64,000 bases of DNA from Amycolatopsis sp. cg9 (GCF_041346945.1 NZ_CP166850.1:3658001-3722000); one strand, 5' to 3'; shown: positions 1 through 8,174, numbered from the stretch's first letter. The notes: generated from the sequence alone by a model not told the origin. Numbers and translations: made by a program.

Positions 1-1255
1 CGGACGGCTCGCCGACCTCTTCGGCCGCAAGAACGCGTTCCTGGTCGGCCTCGCCGGCTTCGCCGCGGTGTCCGCGCTCGGGGGCGCGGCCGCCAACATC
101 GAGATGCTGCTGATCGCGCGCGCCGCGCAGGGTGTGTTCGGCGCGCTGCTCGCGCCCGCCGCGCTTTCGCTGCTGACCACGACGTTCACCGACCCGAAGG
201 AGCGCGGCCGCGCGTTCGGCGTCTTCGGCGCCATCGGCGGTGGCGGTGCGGCGATCGGCCTGCTGCTCGGCGGCGTGCTGACCGAGTACCTCGACTGGCG
301 CTGGTGCATGTTCGTCAACATCATCTTCGCCGTCGTGGCCTTCGTGGGCGGCTCGTTCCTGCTGCGCCGCCAGGAGGCCGGCGGCCCGCGCCCGAAGCTC
401 GACCTGCCCGGCACGATCACCGCGTCGGCCGGTCTGTTCGCCCTGGTCTACGGCTTCGCGAACGCCGAGTCGGACTCGTGGTCCGCCGTGTCGGTGTGGG
501 GCTTCCTCGCCGCCGGCGTCGTGCTGCTGGGCGTGTTCGTGTGGCTGCAGCAGCGCGTTTCGCACCCGCTGCTCCCGCTGCGCGTGCTGCTCGACCGCAA
601 CCGCGGCGGCTCGTACCTGGCGATGTTCCTGCTCGCCATCGGCATGTTCGCGATCTTCCTGTTCCTGACGTTCTACGTGCAGCAGAACCTGAAGTTCACG
701 CCGATCGAGAGCGGCGTCGGCTTCCTGCCGATGGTCGCGACGCTGATGCTGTCCGCGACGACGGCGACCGCCGTGCTGCTGCCGCGCTTCGGCCCGCGCC
801 CGCTCGTCCCGACCGGCATGGCGATCGCCGCCGTCGGCCTGTTCTGGCTGAGCGGCATCGGCCTCGACAGCACCTACACCTCCGGCGTGCTCGGCCCGCT
901 CCTGGTGATGGGCTTCGGCATCGGCCTGGCGATGGCGCCGTCGATGAGCGTCGCGACCTTCGGGGTCGAGGCGCACGACGCGGGCGTCGCGTCGGCCGCG
1001 GTCAACACGATGCAGCAGGTCGGCGGTTCGATCGGCACGGCGCTGCTCTCGACGCTGGCCGGCAACGCGGCGACGGCGTACCTCGCGGGCAAGGTCCCGA
1101 CCCCGCAGCTGGCGGCCGAGGCGTCGATCGAGAGCTACACGACGGCGTTCACCTGGGCGGCCGTGATCTTCGCGGTCGGCGCGGTGCTCAGCGGCCTGCT
1201 GCTGCGCCCGGGCGTCCCGAAGGGCGAAGCCGCTCCCGGCGCCGTCCACATGTAG
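1..1255 (+). CDS. MFS drug-efflux transporter, DHA2 family (5' end missing)
   Basis: The reading frame is open from base 2, so the gene begins upstream of the window; about 417 residues are visible. The first residues, GRLADLFGRKN, are the major-facilitator motif A loop between helices 2 and 3. They are followed by about eleven hydrophobic segments and a short polar C-terminus ending at the TAG at 1253-1255. The pattern (a motif-C-like stretch near GAIGGGGAAIGLLLGG and a long C-terminal half) is that of the EmrB/QacA (DHA2) proton antiporters that export drugs or antibiotics across the inner membrane. Substrate cannot be told from sequence. It faces the response regulator gene tail to tail across a hairpin. 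Confidence 0.9.
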   Translation, partial: GRLADLFGRKNAFLVGLAGFAAVSALGGAAANIEMLLIARAAQGVFGALLAPAALSLLTTTFTDPKERGRAFGVFGAIGGGGAAIGLLLGGVLTEYLDWRWCMFVNIIFAVVAFVGGSFLLRRQEAGGPRPKLDLPGTITASAGLFALVYGFANAESDSWSAVSVWGFLAAGVVLLGVFVWLQQRVSHPLLPLRVLLDRNRGGSYLAMFLLAIGMFAIFLFLTFYVQQNLKFTPIESGVGFLPMVATLMLSATTATAVLLPRFGPRPLVPTGMAIAAVGLFWLSGIGLDSTYTSGVLGPLLVMGFGIGLAMAPSMSVATFGVEAHDAGVASAAVNTMQQVGGSIGTALLSTLAGNAATAYLAGKVPTPQLAAEASIESYTTAFTWAAVIFAVGAVLSGLLLRPGVPKGEAAPGAVHM

Positions 1256-1261
1256 GACCCC

Positions 1262-1293
1262 GCCGGAGCGGGCCTTCGGGGGCCCGCTCCGGC
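1262..1293. terminator. Bidirectional hairpin between convergent genes
   Basis: A perfect 13-bp inverted repeat (arms 1262-1274 and 1281-1293) encloses the six-base loop TTCGGG. It lies 7 bp after the transporter stop and 4 bp from the stop of the converging response regulator. There is no T tract, so it would act as a GC-rich actinobacterial terminator for both directions. Confidence 0.7.
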
Positions 1294-1296
1294 GCG

Positions 1297-1953
1297 TCAG
1301 GCGACCAGGCCGTGGCGGTAGGCGTAGACGACCGCCTGGACGCGGTCGCGGAGGTCGAGCTTGGTGAGGATCCGGGAGACGAAGGTCTTCACGGTTTCCG
1401 GGCTGATGAAGAGCTTCGCGGCGATTTCGGCGTTCGAAAGGCCGTCCGCGATCAGGCGGAGGACCTCCAGCTCGCGGGGCGTCAGCGGGTGGTCGGGCGC
1501 GGTGCCGGCGGGCCGGATCCGGGCAGCGTGCCGTCCCACCAGCCGGCGCGTCACCTCCGGGTCGAGCAGCGCCGCGCCGGTGGCCACGGTCCGGATCCCG
1601 TGCAGCAGCTGCTCCGGCGGCGCGTCCTTGAGCAGGAACCCGCTCGCGCCCGCGCGCAGGGCCTCGTAGACGTACTCGTCGAGGTTGAACGTCGTCAGCA
1701 CGAGCACCTTGACCGGGTGCGCGACGCCGGGCCCGGCCAGCAGGCGGGTGGCTTCGATGCCGTCGAGCACCGGCATGCGCACGTCCATCACCACGACGTC
1801 CGGGCGCAGCCGGCCGGCGAGCTCGACCGCGGCCCGCCCGTCCCCGCACTCGCCCGCCACCTCGAAGTCCGGTTGCGCGCCGATGATCGTCACCAGTCCG
1901 GTGCGGATCAGCATCTGGTCGTCGCAGACCAGGACCCGGATCGGCGCGGTCAC
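1297..1953 (-). CDS. NarL/LuxR-family response regulator
   Basis: 218 residues. The N-terminal receiver domain (about 1-125) has the acidic pair D11-D12 and the phosphoacceptor D57 in VVVMDVRMPVLDG. The C-terminal LuxR-type helix-turn-helix (about 150-212) reads LTPRELEVLRLIADGLSNAE then SPETVKTFVSRIL. This is a standard NarL-type regulator that binds DNA when phosphorylated. The ATG at 1953 overlaps the TGA of the preceding histidine kinase gene by four bases (ATGA), so the two are translationally coupled and form a two-component pair. Third gene of the operon protease-kinase-regulator. The signal is unknown. Confidence 0.95.
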   Translation of the reverse strand: MTAPIRVLVCDDQMLIRTGLVTIIGAQPDFEVAGECGDGRAAVELAGRLRPDVVVMDVRMPVLDGIEATRLLAGPGVAHPVKVLVLTTFNLDEYVYEALRAGASGFLLKDAPPEQLLHGIRTVATGAALLDPEVTRRLVGRHAARIRPAGTAPDHPLTPRELEVLRLIADGLSNAEIAAKLFISPETVKTFVSRILTKLDLRDRVQAVVYAYRHGLVA

Positions 1954-3083
1954 GGGCGGTTCCCGGTGGGGATCCGAGCGCGCACGACGAACCCGGTGCC
2001 CTGCCGGTCCGCGCTGAAGTCGCCGCCCAGGACGCCGACCCGTTCACGGAGACCCGCCAGGCCGCGCCCGCTCCCGCCGGGCGACGCGCTGCCCGGGCCC
2101 GCCGTGCTGACCGCCACTTCGATCTCCTGTTCGCCGTGGCGCACCCGCACCGAGGTGCGGTTGCCGCGAGCGTGCTTGAGGGCGTTGGTCAAGGCTTCCT
2201 GCACGACCCGGTAGGCCACGAGGTCGGCGCTGCCCGCGGCGTCGGACGGCGTGCCCTCCTCGGCGAACTCGACCGGCTGCCCGGCCTCGATCGCGTGCTC
2301 CACGAGCGTGCGGAGCCCGCCCGGCGGCGGCGTGATCCCGGGGCCGTGGTCCGGGTTGAGCAGGTCCAGCAGGTGCCGCAGGTCGGCGATGGCCCGGCGG
2401 CCGGTGCCGGTGATCGCGGTCAGCGACTCGCCGAGGCGGTCGGGGGCGGCGGTCAGGTACCGGGCCGCTTCGGCCTGCACGACCATCGCCGTCACGTGGT
2501 GGGTGACGACGTCGTGGAGTTCGCGGGCGATGCGGGTGCGTTCGGCGGCGCGGGTGTCCTCGGCGACGCGGCGGCGGCGTTCGGCCTCGGCGGTGCGGGC
2601 GGCGCGCAGCCACGCGCCGATGCCCCACGCGAACACCAGCAGCAGGTAGAACGTGACGAACTCTTCGACCGGCTCCGTGCCGAGCCGGAAGAGGACGACC
2701 GCCAGCGGGACGTACGCGATGGAGAACAGCACCGCGGTGACGCGCCTCCGCGACCCCAGGTGGGCGCCCGCGCTCAGCAGCGCGACGGCCAGTGCCGCGC
2801 CCGAGACCGAGTGGTAGCCGCGGAGCTGGTCGACGGCGAAACCGAGCGACACCACCGCGAGGCACCCGGCCGGCCACCGCCGCCGGGCGGCGAGCGGGAG
2901 GCACTCGAGGCCGACGGCCACGAAGGCCAGCGCGTCGAAGGGGCGCTGCGGGAGGCCGCCGAGCTGCGTCCCGTGGCTCTGGACCGCGGGCAGGAACGCG
3001 GCCGCCAGGAAGAGCAGCCCGAGCGGGAGGTCCCGCGCGGTGACGTCCAACCGGCGCCACCGCTCCAGGAACCGCTCGATCAC
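1950..3083 (-). CDS. DesK/NarX-type sensor histidine kinase
   Basis: 377 residues from GTG at 3083. That start overlaps the stop of the upstream protease gene as GTGA; longer in-frame extensions upstream would run through the protease gene and are not credible. About four to six membrane helices occupy residues 20-158, followed by a basic linker. The HisKA_3 dimerisation helix carries the phosphorylated His190 (ARELHDVVTHH). The HATPase domain has its N box near N300 (VQEALTNALKHA) and a glycine-rich GRGLAGLRERV segment. No extracytoplasmic sensor domain is visible, so it probably senses a membrane event or a membrane partner. It is coupled to the response regulator downstream. Confidence 0.93.
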   Translation of the reverse strand: MIERFLERWRRLDVTARDLPLGLLFLAAAFLPAVQSHGTQLGGLPQRPFDALAFVAVGLECLPLAARRRWPAGCLAVVSLGFAVDQLRGYHSVSGAALAVALLSAGAHLGSRRRVTAVLFSIAYVPLAVVLFRLGTEPVEEFVTFYLLLVFAWGIGAWLRAARTAEAERRRRVAEDTRAAERTRIARELHDVVTHHVTAMVVQAEAARYLTAAPDRLGESLTAITGTGRRAIADLRHLLDLLNPDHGPGITPPPGGLRTLVEHAIEAGQPVEFAEEGTPSDAAGSADLVAYRVVQEALTNALKHARGNRTSVRVRHGEQEIEVAVSTAGPGSASPGGSGRGLAGLRERVGVLGGDFSADRQGTGFVVRARIPTGNRP

Positions 3084-3907
3084 CGGGAAAGTGTAGTGAC
3101 GGTGTCGACCCGCTTGGTGCCACCGCGGGGCACCAGGTTGCCGCGCCGGTGGGCCAGCCACAGGAACGCGCCCGTCCCCAGGAGGCAGAACAGCAGCGAG
3201 TACAGGCTGCCTTCCGGGCCGAAGGCGCCGCCGGTGACGGCGACCGACCCCGACGTCACGCCGTCCAGCAGGCCCTGCGGCGTGCCGTTGCCCGAGACCT
3301 CCGTGCCGAACAGGCCGGCCGCGGCGAAGTTCCAGCCGAAGTGCACGCCGATCGGCACCCAGAGCTTGCGGGTGGCGACGTAGGCGGCGGTCAGCAGGCC
3401 GCCGGCCTCGATCGCGATGGCGAGGGCGCCCCACAGCGTCGCGTGCTCGTTGAACAGGTGCGAAAGACCGAACAGCACCGCGGTCAGCACCAGGGCGAGC
3501 CAGGTGCCGGCGCGCTCCTCGATGATCCGGAACAGCACACCGCGGAAGAGCAGTTCCTCGGTCACCGCGGCGGCGGCCATGAAGCCGACCAGCCCCACCG
3601 CGCCCGTCACCGTGCCCCAGCCGCGGACCTCGTAGTCCCCGAGGAGCGCGATGTTCGCGATGACGGCCGTGAACAGCGCGACCCCGACGAGCGTGCCCCA
3701 GCCCAGCCCGGTCGCCGGCCTGGCCAGCTCCGTCACCGGGCGCTGCTCGGTCCGGCGCACCACCCACCGGTACACCACGACCGTGAGGACGGCGGTCACC
3801 GCGCCGAGGACCAGCGTGAGCCACGGGTTCCCGGCCACCGCGTTGACGGCTTGGCCGCCGAGGAACGCGATCGCCGCGACGGCCGGCAACTGCCAGAGCA
3901 GCCTCAT
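3080..3907 (-). CDS. CPBP (CAAX/Abi) family intramembrane metalloprotease
   Basis: 275 residues. The ATG at 3907 is chosen because AAGGAG lies 8 bases upstream; the frame extends further but lacks a Shine-Dalgarno there. About seven to eight membrane helices. The family's catalytic motifs are present: EELLFRG (E117, E118, R122), the FGLSH motif with H150, and HFGWN (H189, N193). These bind zinc within the membrane. Family members cleave prenylated or peptide substrates or provide bacteriocin immunity; the substrate here is unknown. It is first in an operon with a histidine kinase (GTGA overlap) and a response regulator. Inference: the protease may process the signal or be the output of the kinase. 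Confidence 0.9.
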   Translation of the reverse strand: MRLLWQLPAVAAIAFLGGQAVNAVAGNPWLTLVLGAVTAVLTVVVYRWVVRRTEQRPVTELARPATGLGWGTLVGVALFTAVIANIALLGDYEVRGWGTVTGAVGLVGFMAAAAVTEELLFRGVLFRIIEERAGTWLALVLTAVLFGLSHLFNEHATLWGALAIAIEAGGLLTAAYVATRKLWVPIGVHFGWNFAAAGLFGTEVSGNGTPQGLLDGVTSGSVAVTGGAFGPEGSLYSLLFCLLGTGAFLWLAHRRGNLVPRGGTKRVDTVTTLSR

Positions 3908-3983
3908 CAGTAACTCCTTCGCCGATTCCGCGGCCGATGTGCCGCGACTGCGACGAACGCTAGGGAGCCGGCGGCCCGGAATC

Positions 3984-4026
3984 GTCCCCGTGCGGTGGAC
4001 ACCTGCGCGTAGCTCGCACGGGGGAC
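3984..4026. promoter_or_regulatory. Inverted repeat in the divergent protease/sigma promoter region
   Basis: GTCCCCGTGC at 3984-3993 is matched by GCACGGGGGAC at 4016-4026 (one base bulged). It sits midway between the divergently transcribed protease operon (start 3907) and the sigma factor gene (start 4087). It could be an operator or a 5'-UTR hairpin. A TGAACC element at about 4029 upstream of the sigma gene resembles an ECF -35 box. Confidence 0.3.
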
Positions 4027-4086
4027 GCTTGAACCTTTCCGGCGGTCCGCGCACTAGTAAGACTGGTAACGGGCGAAGGAGGCCGG

Positions 4087-4581
4087 GTGGGGGCGTCGAG
4101 AGACCTCGATTTCAGCGACTACTTCGCCGCGCGGGTCCAGCGGTTCCGCCGGGTGGCGTTCGCCCTGTGCGGCGACTGGCACGGCGCGGAGGACCTCGTG
4201 CAGGCGATGTTCGTCCAGCTGTACCGCCGGTGGCGCCGGGTGCGGCCGGACACGGCCGACGCGTACGCGCGCCGGATCCTGCTGAACCTCTTCCTGGCCG
4301 GGCGGCGGAAGTCGGGGCGGGAGTACGTGACGCCGTCGCCGCCCGAAGCGGCGTCGCCACCGGGCCGGGACACCCCGCTGCGCCTCGACGTGGAGCGGGC
4401 GCTGGCCGGGCTGACGCCGAGGCAGCGCGCGATGGTCGTGCTGCGGTTCCTGGAGGACCTGCCGGTGACCGAAGTGGCGTCCCTGCTGCGCGTCGCCGAG
4501 GGCACGGTCAAGTCCCAGACGGCCCGCGGGGTCGAAGCCCTGCGCACGGCCCTGCCGGCGCCGACGAGCGAGGAGTGGTGA
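4087..4581 (+). CDS. SigE-family (ECF-like) RNA polymerase sigma factor
   Basis: 164 residues from GTG at 4087, preceded by GAAGGAGG. Region 2 covers about residues 8-75 (FALCGDWHGAEDLVQAMFVQ, then YRRWRRV) and region 4 about 108-158 (LTPRQRAMVVLRFLEDLPVT, then GTVKSQTARGVEALR). These match the SigE subfamily of extracytoplasmic-function sigma factors common in Streptomyces and Amycolatopsis. Its TGA overlaps the ATG of the next gene (TGATG), so it is coupled to a membrane protein that may be its partner. A TGAACC-like element in its own promoter region would fit autoregulation, but this is only suggestive. Confidence 0.9.
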   Translation: MGASRDLDFSDYFAARVQRFRRVAFALCGDWHGAEDLVQAMFVQLYRRWRRVRPDTADAYARRILLNLFLAGRRKSGREYVTPSPPEAASPPGRDTPLRLDVERALAGLTPRQRAMVVLRFLEDLPVTEVASLLRVAEGTVKSQTARGVEALRTALPAPTSEEW

Positions 4582-5321
4582 TGGAAGACGTCCGGTCCTT
4601 GCTGACGACCTACGTGACCGAAGACGAGCCTCCGATCGGCCTGTCGGGCGACGGGGTCCTCGCGGCGGCGCGCGCCTCCCGCCGCCGTCACCTGCTGACG
4701 GGAGCGGCGGCGCTGGCCGTGGCGGTCCTCGCGCTCGTGCTGACGGTGGTGGTCCTGCCGGACCGCGGTTCGGTGGCGAACGTCCCGTGCCCCACCGCGT
4801 CCGACACGCGGGAAGCGCTGGTCGACCGGTTGAGCTGCGTGGTGGGTCGCGCCGTGCGCTCGCTGCTGCCCGCGGAGGCGCAGATCACGCGCCTGACGAT
4901 CCCTGGTGAGATCCCGCCGGCGGACCCGTTCCACCTGATCGCCGACCCGGCGGGCGACGCGCCCCGGGAGGCGCTGTTCCACATGGGGGTCCGGGTGACG
5001 GACGCGGCGGGCTCCGGTTCGGTGTACGTCCTGATGCTGCCGGGCAACGCGGGCGGGCCGCCGTGCGGCGAGCCGGAGGAAGTCTCCTGCCGCACGGAAC
5101 CGACACCCCGGGGAGTCATGTGGTTGTCGACCCTGCGCTCCGGCGACGTCACGACCCACCGCGTGGCGCTGGCCGGCGCGGGCTTCCTCGTGCAGTTCTG
5201 GTCGAACGACAGCGGGGTGCTGCAGCAGTCGGGCGTCCGGCTGCCGAAGCAGCGCGAGGAACCGACGTTGACGCCGGCCCAGGTGCGCCGGCTGGCGCTG
5301 ACCCCCGGCCTGGACTTCTGA
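4581..5321 (+). CDS. Single-pass membrane protein coupled to the sigma factor
   Basis: 246 residues. The ATG at 4581 overlaps the sigma gene stop. An N-terminal cytoplasmic stretch of about 35 residues is followed by a membrane helix (about 41-62, LLTGAAALAVAVLALVLTVV) and an extracytoplasmic domain with four cysteines (NVPCPT, RLSCVV, GPPCGE, VSCRTE) that could form disulfides. Position and topology are those of an anti-sigma factor or regulated membrane partner, but the N-terminus has no zinc-finger HxxxCxxC motif. The assignment is therefore by context only. Confidence 0.75.
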   Translation: MEDVRSLLTTYVTEDEPPIGLSGDGVLAAARASRRRHLLTGAAALAVAVLALVLTVVVLPDRGSVANVPCPTASDTREALVDRLSCVVGRAVRSLLPAEAQITRLTIPGEIPPADPFHLIADPAGDAPREALFHMGVRVTDAAGSGSVYVLMLPGNAGGPPCGEPEEVSCRTEPTPRGVMWLSTLRSGDVTTHRVALAGAGFLVQFWSNDSGVLQQSGVRLPKQREEPTLTPAQVRRLALTPGLDF

Positions 5322-5331
5322 CCCCGGCCCC

Positions 5332-5420
5332 AAGCGCCCCAATGTGGCGTTCGGTGCGTCAGACGCACCGAACGCCACATTGGGTGCGCTGGACGCAACC
5401 AACGCCACATTGGGGTGCTT
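5332..5420. repeat. Three-arm palindromic repeat, AATGTGGCGTT family, copy 1
   Basis: Left arm 5338-5360 pairs perfectly over 23 bp with right arm 5362-5384 around a single central base. A second, variant right arm follows at 5392-5415. The outermost bases (AAGC at 5332 and GCTT ending at 5420) pair left arm with third arm, so two alternative hairpins are possible. It fills the gap between the convergent genes ending at 5321 and 5421. Likely role: bidirectional terminator. Further copies are at 42033 and 45475. Confidence 0.85.
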
Positions 5421-6260
5421 CTAGTGCCGCCGGGACCGCAGTGTCTCGATGACCTCGTCGTCCCAGCGGTGGGTGCGGATCAGCCGGTACCGCTCCGCCG
5501 CCACCCACATGTACGCCTCGGCGTCCGTCCGGTCCCCGATCAGGCCCGCCTGCCGCAGCATCGCCACCACCGGGCCGAACTCCTCGTCGAACCACCGCTG
5601 CGCCACGCTCGCGCGGTCGCAGAACTTGCCCTCGTCCTGCATCAGCCGGAAGCCCCACGCCTCCACGTGCTCGCCCAGCCGCGCGTAGTCCCACGGGTCC
5701 GACACGATCACCGACGCCCGCGCGTGGCCCGTCAGCGGGACCCGCTCCAGGAACAGGCGCCGGTAGTCCTTGACGATCAGGTCGCCGCGGTGGCGGATGC
5801 CGCTCGGGTCCAGCTTGGTCCGGACCACCGTCACCGCGGCCTCTATTGTGGACAGTCCCTGCGCGATCGCGACCGAAACCCGGTGGTGGCCGTCGATGAT
5901 GAAGTGCAGCTCGCCGACGCGGTAGACCTCGATCGGCGGGATCTCCTCGCCGCGGCGCGCCGCCAGCGCCAGGCGCTCCCAGCGTTCGCGGACGCGGGCC
6001 GACGTCGGGCGGAAGCGGCGGTCGAAGTCGCGGCTGCGGTCGACCGTGCCGACGATCGAGTCCAGCTTGATCACCCGCAGCCCGATCCGGTGCTCGCCGA
6101 GGTACCCGAGCGCCTCCACGACTTCGTGGAACGGCAGCATGATGTTGACGTCGTCGGGCTCGCGGCGCAGCCACGTCGAGAGCCGCGAAAGCACCTGGCC
6201 CCGGCGCGCGCGGAGGAAGTCGTTTTCCGCGTCGGCGCGGGGGAACCCCGTCTCCTTCAT
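5421..6260 (-). CDS. ParB/sulfiredoxin-fold domain protein
   Basis: 279 residues from ATG at 6260, which overlaps the stop of the phosphoesterase gene by four bases. Residues about 58-140 hold a ParB N-terminal-like domain with the diagnostic box DGHHRVSVA at 123-131 (D123, H125, H126, R127). That box binds nucleotide in the ParB/Srx fold. There is no helix-turn-helix like that of chromosomal ParB, so it is not the segregation protein. The rest is charged and helical. The tight coupling to a calcineurin-type phosphoesterase suggests the two act together, perhaps on nucleotides or nucleic acid, but no function is established. Confidence 0.8.
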   Translation of the reverse strand: MKETGFPRADAENDFLRARRGQVLSRLSTWLRREPDDVNIMLPFHEVVEALGYLGEHRIGLRVIKLDSIVGTVDRSRDFDRRFRPTSARVRERWERLALAARRGEEIPPIEVYRVGELHFIIDGHHRVSVAIAQGLSTIEAAVTVVRTKLDPSGIRHRGDLIVKDYRRLFLERVPLTGHARASVIVSDPWDYARLGEHVEAWGFRLMQDEGKFCDRASVAQRWFDEEFGPVVAMLRQAGLIGDRTDAEAYMWVAAERYRLIRTHRWDDEVIETLRSRRH

Positions 6261-6907
6261 GAGAACTCCATGATCCGGTGGCCCACCACGTTGCGGATCC
6301 GGGTGTCGCCGACGACCCGGTCCGGCACCGGCTCGCCGTGGGGGTGGATGTGGCCGTGCAGCAGCCACTTCGGCCGCAGCGCGTCGATCGTCCGGTGCAG
6401 GCACGCGAACCCGCGGTGCGGCGGATCCGCCCGGTCGCCGAGGTCGAGCGGCGGCGAGTGCGTCAGCAGGACGTCGACGTCACGGCCGTCGCGACGGCGC
6501 CGCCACTTCGCGCGCCGCACCAGACCGCGTGCCCGCCGCGCCTGCTGGCGCTGCGTCCACTGGTTCGGCCCGTCGTTGTAGCGGATCGAGCCGCCCAGCC
6601 CGGCGAACCGGATCCCGGCGACGTCGACGACCCGGCCGTCGGCGTTGACGCCGCCCGCCGGGCCCGGCCAGACCGTCGGGAAACCGTCCTTCATGGACAG
6701 CCCGCCGTAGCGCGTGTAGCCGCTCAGGTCCGGGTCGTGGTTGCCCGGCACGAACACGCACGGCACGTCGAGCGCGCCGGCCAGGAACGCCAGGTAGTCG
6801 TAGGGGAGGTCGCCGGCACCGATGACCAGGTCGACGGAGACGGCGCGGACCGCGTCGGTCCACAGCCGCTCGTCGACCTCGTCGGAGACGACCAGCGCTT
6901 TCGGCAC
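6257..6907 (-). CDS. Calcineurin-like metallophosphoesterase
   Basis: 216 residues. Metal-binding motifs of the family are visible: GDL at 32-34, GNHD at 55-58, a late LLTHSPP and GHIHPHG near the C-terminus. The usual first motif D-x-H is replaced by SDEVD (9-12), as in some YkuE-like and nuclease-like members. It should hydrolyse a phosphomonoester or diester using two metal ions. It is the first gene of a two-gene unit; its TGA lies inside the ATGA overlap with the ParB-like gene. Substrate unknown. Confidence 0.88.
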   Translation of the reverse strand: MPKALVVSDEVDERLWTDAVRAVSVDLVIGAGDLPYDYLAFLAGALDVPCVFVPGNHDPDLSGYTRYGGLSMKDGFPTVWPGPAGGVNADGRVVDVAGIRFAGLGGSIRYNDGPNQWTQRQQARRARGLVRRAKWRRRRDGRDVDVLLTHSPPLDLGDRADPPHRGFACLHRTIDALRPKWLLHGHIHPHGEPVPDRVVGDTRIRNVVGHRIMEFS

Positions 6908-6932
6908 GCACCCAGGGTACGACGCCCGGGCC

Positions 6933-7049
6933 TCATTTCATCCCGTGCGCGAACCCCGGGTCGGCGACGATGACGAAAGTGATGACGACGATCCAGAGCA
7001 CGCTGAGCGCGAGCGCCCAGAACTTGAGGTTGGACAGCATCCGAGGCAT
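6933..7049 (-). CDS. Small single-pass membrane protein (38 aa) downstream of corA
   Basis: 38 residues from ATG at 7049, preceded by AGGAG at ideal spacing. It has a short basic N-terminus (MPRMLSNLKFWA), one strong membrane helix (about 10-29, ending IVVITFVIV) and a short tail (ADPGFAHGMK). It starts 42 bp after the corA stop on the same strand, so it is probably co-transcribed. I do not recognise a family. Its size, single helix and position suggest a small accessory or modulator of the CorA channel, as known for other transporters. This is inference. Confidence 0.65.
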   Translation of the reverse strand: MPRMLSNLKFWALALSVLWIVVITFVIVADPGFAHGMK

Positions 7050-7091
7050 CACGAATTCTCCTGCACTGATTCCGGTGGAAAGAAAGGGGAC

Positions 7092-8174
7092 CTAGAGCCA
7101 GCCGTTCTTCCGGAATATTCGGTACAGCAACAGGCAGATGCCGAGGATCACGGTGATCACCAGCGGGTACCCGAACTTCCAGTGCAGCTCGGGCAGGTAG
7201 TCGAAGTTCATCCCGTAGATGCCGGCGATCATCGTCGGCACGGTGATGATCGCCGCCCACGACGTGATCTTGCGCATATCGGTGTTCTGCTGCAGCGAAA
7301 TCTTCGCGACCGTCGCGTCGACCAGAGTGGACAGCAGTTCGTCGAACGCCGCCACCCGTTCGGACACCGTCGTGAGGTGGTCGGCGACGTCGCGGAAGTA
7401 GGAGCGGACCTCGTCCGGCACCAGCCGGGTGTAGCCCTCGGCCAGGCGCTGGATCGGCGTCGCCAGCGGCATCACCGCCCGGCGCAGCTCGAGGACCTCC
7501 CGCTTCATCAGGTAGATCTGCTCGGCGCTGACCTGCGACCGGGGCGCGAAGACCTGCGCCTCCATGACGTCGATGTCGTTCTCGATCCGGCCCGTGACGT
7601 CGAGGTAGTGGTCGACGACGTGGTCGGCGATGGCGTGCACGACCGCGGCCGGGCCCAGCTGCAGGCGCTCGGGGTCCTCGTCCAGCTCCCGGCGCAGCCG
7701 CGCCAGCCCCGAGTGGTTCCCGTGCCGCACGGTGATGACGAAGTCGCGGCCGAGGAAGACCATGAGCTCGCCGGTCTCGACGATCTCGTTCGCCGTTGTG
7801 GGTGACTCGTGTTCGACGTACCGGACGGTTTTCACGACGAGGAACAGCGTGTCGTCGTAGCGCTCCAGCTTCGGCCGCTGGTGCGCTTCGAGCGCGTCCT
7901 CGACCGCCAGCTCGTGCAGCCCGAAGGTCTCGGCGATGCCCTGGATCTGCTGCGAGTCCGGCTCGTGCAGCCCGATCCAGACAAAGCCTTCGTGGCGCTT
8001 GCGGACCTCCTTGATCGCCTCGATGTGCGTCCAGCGGCCGGGCAGGCGCTCGCCCGCGACGTACACCGCGCAGTCGACGACGTAGGCGGACAGCGGTACC
8101 GGGACGGGCCGGACGGGGACGGCGCCCTTGTTGCCGCGGCCGCGAAGGCCGCCGAGCGAGGGAATGGCAGGCAT
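7092..8174 (-). CDS. corA: CorA family magnesium/cobalt transporter
   Basis: 360 residues. It has the large cytoplasmic N-terminal domain (about 30-250), the long stalk helix and two C-terminal membrane helices joined by the signature YGMNFDYLPE loop (GMN near residue 323). CorA forms a homopentameric inner-membrane channel for Mg2+ (and Co2+/Ni2+), gated by cytoplasmic Mg2+. The start ATG at 8174 has GGAG upstream. The 310 bp upstream are unusual: a candidate leader ORF with a strong ribosome-binding site and an 11-bp inverted repeat lie between the likely promoter and this start. A 38-residue membrane protein gene follows. Confidence 0.97.
   Translation of the reverse strand: MPAIPSLGGLRGRGNKGAVPVRPVPVPLSAYVVDCAVYVAGERLPGRWTHIEAIKEVRKRHEGFVWIGLHEPDSQQIQGIAETFGLHELAVEDALEAHQRPKLERYDDTLFLVVKTVRYVEHESPTTANEIVETGELMVFLGRDFVITVRHGNHSGLARLRRELDEDPERLQLGPAAVVHAIADHVVDHYLDVTGRIENDIDVMEAQVFAPRSQVSAEQIYLMKREVLELRRAVMPLATPIQRLAEGYTRLVPDEVRSYFRDVADHLTTVSERVAAFDELLSTLVDATVAKISLQQNTDMRKITSWAAIITVPTMIAGIYGMNFDYLPELHWKFGYPLVITVILGICLLLYRIFRKNGWL

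Noticed and set aside
304..2214. Long open frame of Arg/Pro/Ala-rich sequence across the MFS and two-component genes
   Set aside because: It is an antisense or shifted frame of strongly supported genes, has no ribosome-binding site and reflects high G+C only. The same applies to many other long open frames in the window.
4581..5321. Zinc-finger anti-sigma factor
   Set aside because: The HxxxCxxC motif is absent; only topology and gene coupling support a partner role.
5332..5420. Insertion-sequence ends or MITE with transposase
   Set aside because: No transposase gene or target-site duplication is visible; the element sits between intact genes.
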